Source of the DNA: an uncultured Clostridia bacterium | Lineage (GTDB): Bacteria; Bacillota; Clostridia; Christensenellales; Aristaeellaceae | Length of the DNA stretch: 5,517 nt | Assembly: GCA_934615235.1 (NCBI GenBank) | Contig: CAKTTL010000148.1 | Span: forward strand, 1 to 5,517 | Direction of reading: 5' to 3' | Part shown: positions 5,376-5,517 of the stretch, one piece after another | How the letters are laid out: each line of letters opens with the position of its first letter | Position numbering within the stretch: position 1 is the first letter of the stretch | The notes under the pieces: generated by a model | Seen by the model: the letters and a program-made list of their open reading frames with translations, nothing else | What the model was told of the DNA's origin: nothing | The model's database searches: none | Translations under genes and position numbers: made by a program

Positions 5376-5405
5376 TTGACCGCCGCGCTTTTTTCATGTT
5401 AGAAT
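5376..5405 (+). promoter_or_regulatory. Sigma-A-type promoter facing the right edge
   Basis: TTGACC (5376-5381) and TAGAAT (5400-5405) each match consensus in five of six positions and are 18 bases apart. Transcription would start near 5412. The following ~105 bases have no clear start codon with a ribosome binding site, so the product is either a gene beginning beyond 5517 with a long leader, or an RNA. Confidence 0.6.
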
Positions 5406-5517
5406 ATGCGGACAAACTTGGCATTTTGAGTTTTTATTGCTTTATGCAGCGTTGCGAATGCCCACAAAACTCCGAAGCGCTGTTTCGGCCGCTGGCTGCG
5501 GTGTCGTCTGCCGCTCC

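Larger units (their letters stand above)
5182..5517. other. AT-richer region without a recognisable gene
   Basis: After the repeat array the base composition drops visibly in GC and no long frame with a coding character appears on either strand. It holds an imperfect inverted repeat (5205-5275), a second pair of 9-base arms (CGTGCTTCT at 5286-5294 and AGAAGCACG at 5354-5362), and a plus-strand promoter at 5376-5405. Short frames run off the right edge from ATG 5444 and ATG 5458, but neither has a ribosome binding site. Confidence 0.6.

Noticed and set aside
5444..5517. Partial plus-strand coding sequence running off the right edge from ATG 5444 or ATG 5458
   Set aside because: Both frames stay open to the edge, but about 20-24 codons is too few to judge. 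Neither start has a Shine-Dalgarno sequence and they compete with each other.

Overview
The window looks like a piece of a GC-rich Clostridia-type (Bacillota) chromosome. Support comes from AGGAGG-type ribosome binding sites, TTGACA/TATAAT-type promoters, U-tailed intrinsic terminators, a formate--tetrahydrofolate ligase of the usual Gram-positive length, and a MATE transporter of the type common in gut Clostridia. The family or genus cannot be fixed from the sequence. No rRNA, tRNA, CRISPR array, transposase or phage gene was seen.

Layout. Positions 1-226 are non-coding and hold the 3' ends of two convergent transcription units: a plus-strand gene lying left of the window and the minus-strand gene at 227-1435. 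Each 3' end seems to carry the same module: a long perfect palindrome, the string AAGAAAGCCAT, then a GC-rich hairpin. Positions 227-1435 (minus) encode an uncharacterised 402-residue protein. Its middle resembles an expanded cold-shock (OB-fold) domain, and it has its own near-consensus promoter at 1509-1537. Positions 1595-2962 (minus) encode a MATE-family multidrug/Na+ antiporter, ended by a strong terminator at 1536-1581. Positions 2963-3114 form a divergent control region with an extended -10 promoter for the transporter and a perfect 12-bp palindrome. Positions 3115-4788 (plus) encode formate--tetrahydrofolate ligase (fhs).

From 4792 to 5181 there is a tandem array of two full repeat units and one truncated unit. 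Each is built of small hairpins whose paired arms change together between copies. The remaining 336 bp (5182-5517) are visibly more AT-rich and contain no convincing gene. They hold a long imperfect inverted repeat and a good plus-strand promoter (5376-5405) that fires towards the right edge, so a gene or RNA probably begins at or beyond the edge.

How the genes relate. The three genes do not form an operon. The two minus-strand genes are separated by a terminator and a new promoter, and fhs is divergent from the transporter. fhs feeds formate into the tetrahydrofolate one-carbon pool. Nothing beside it shows whether it serves acetogenesis, purine/thymidylate supply or formate assimilation. 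The least ordinary content is the structured repeat DNA at both ends and the cold-shock-like protein.
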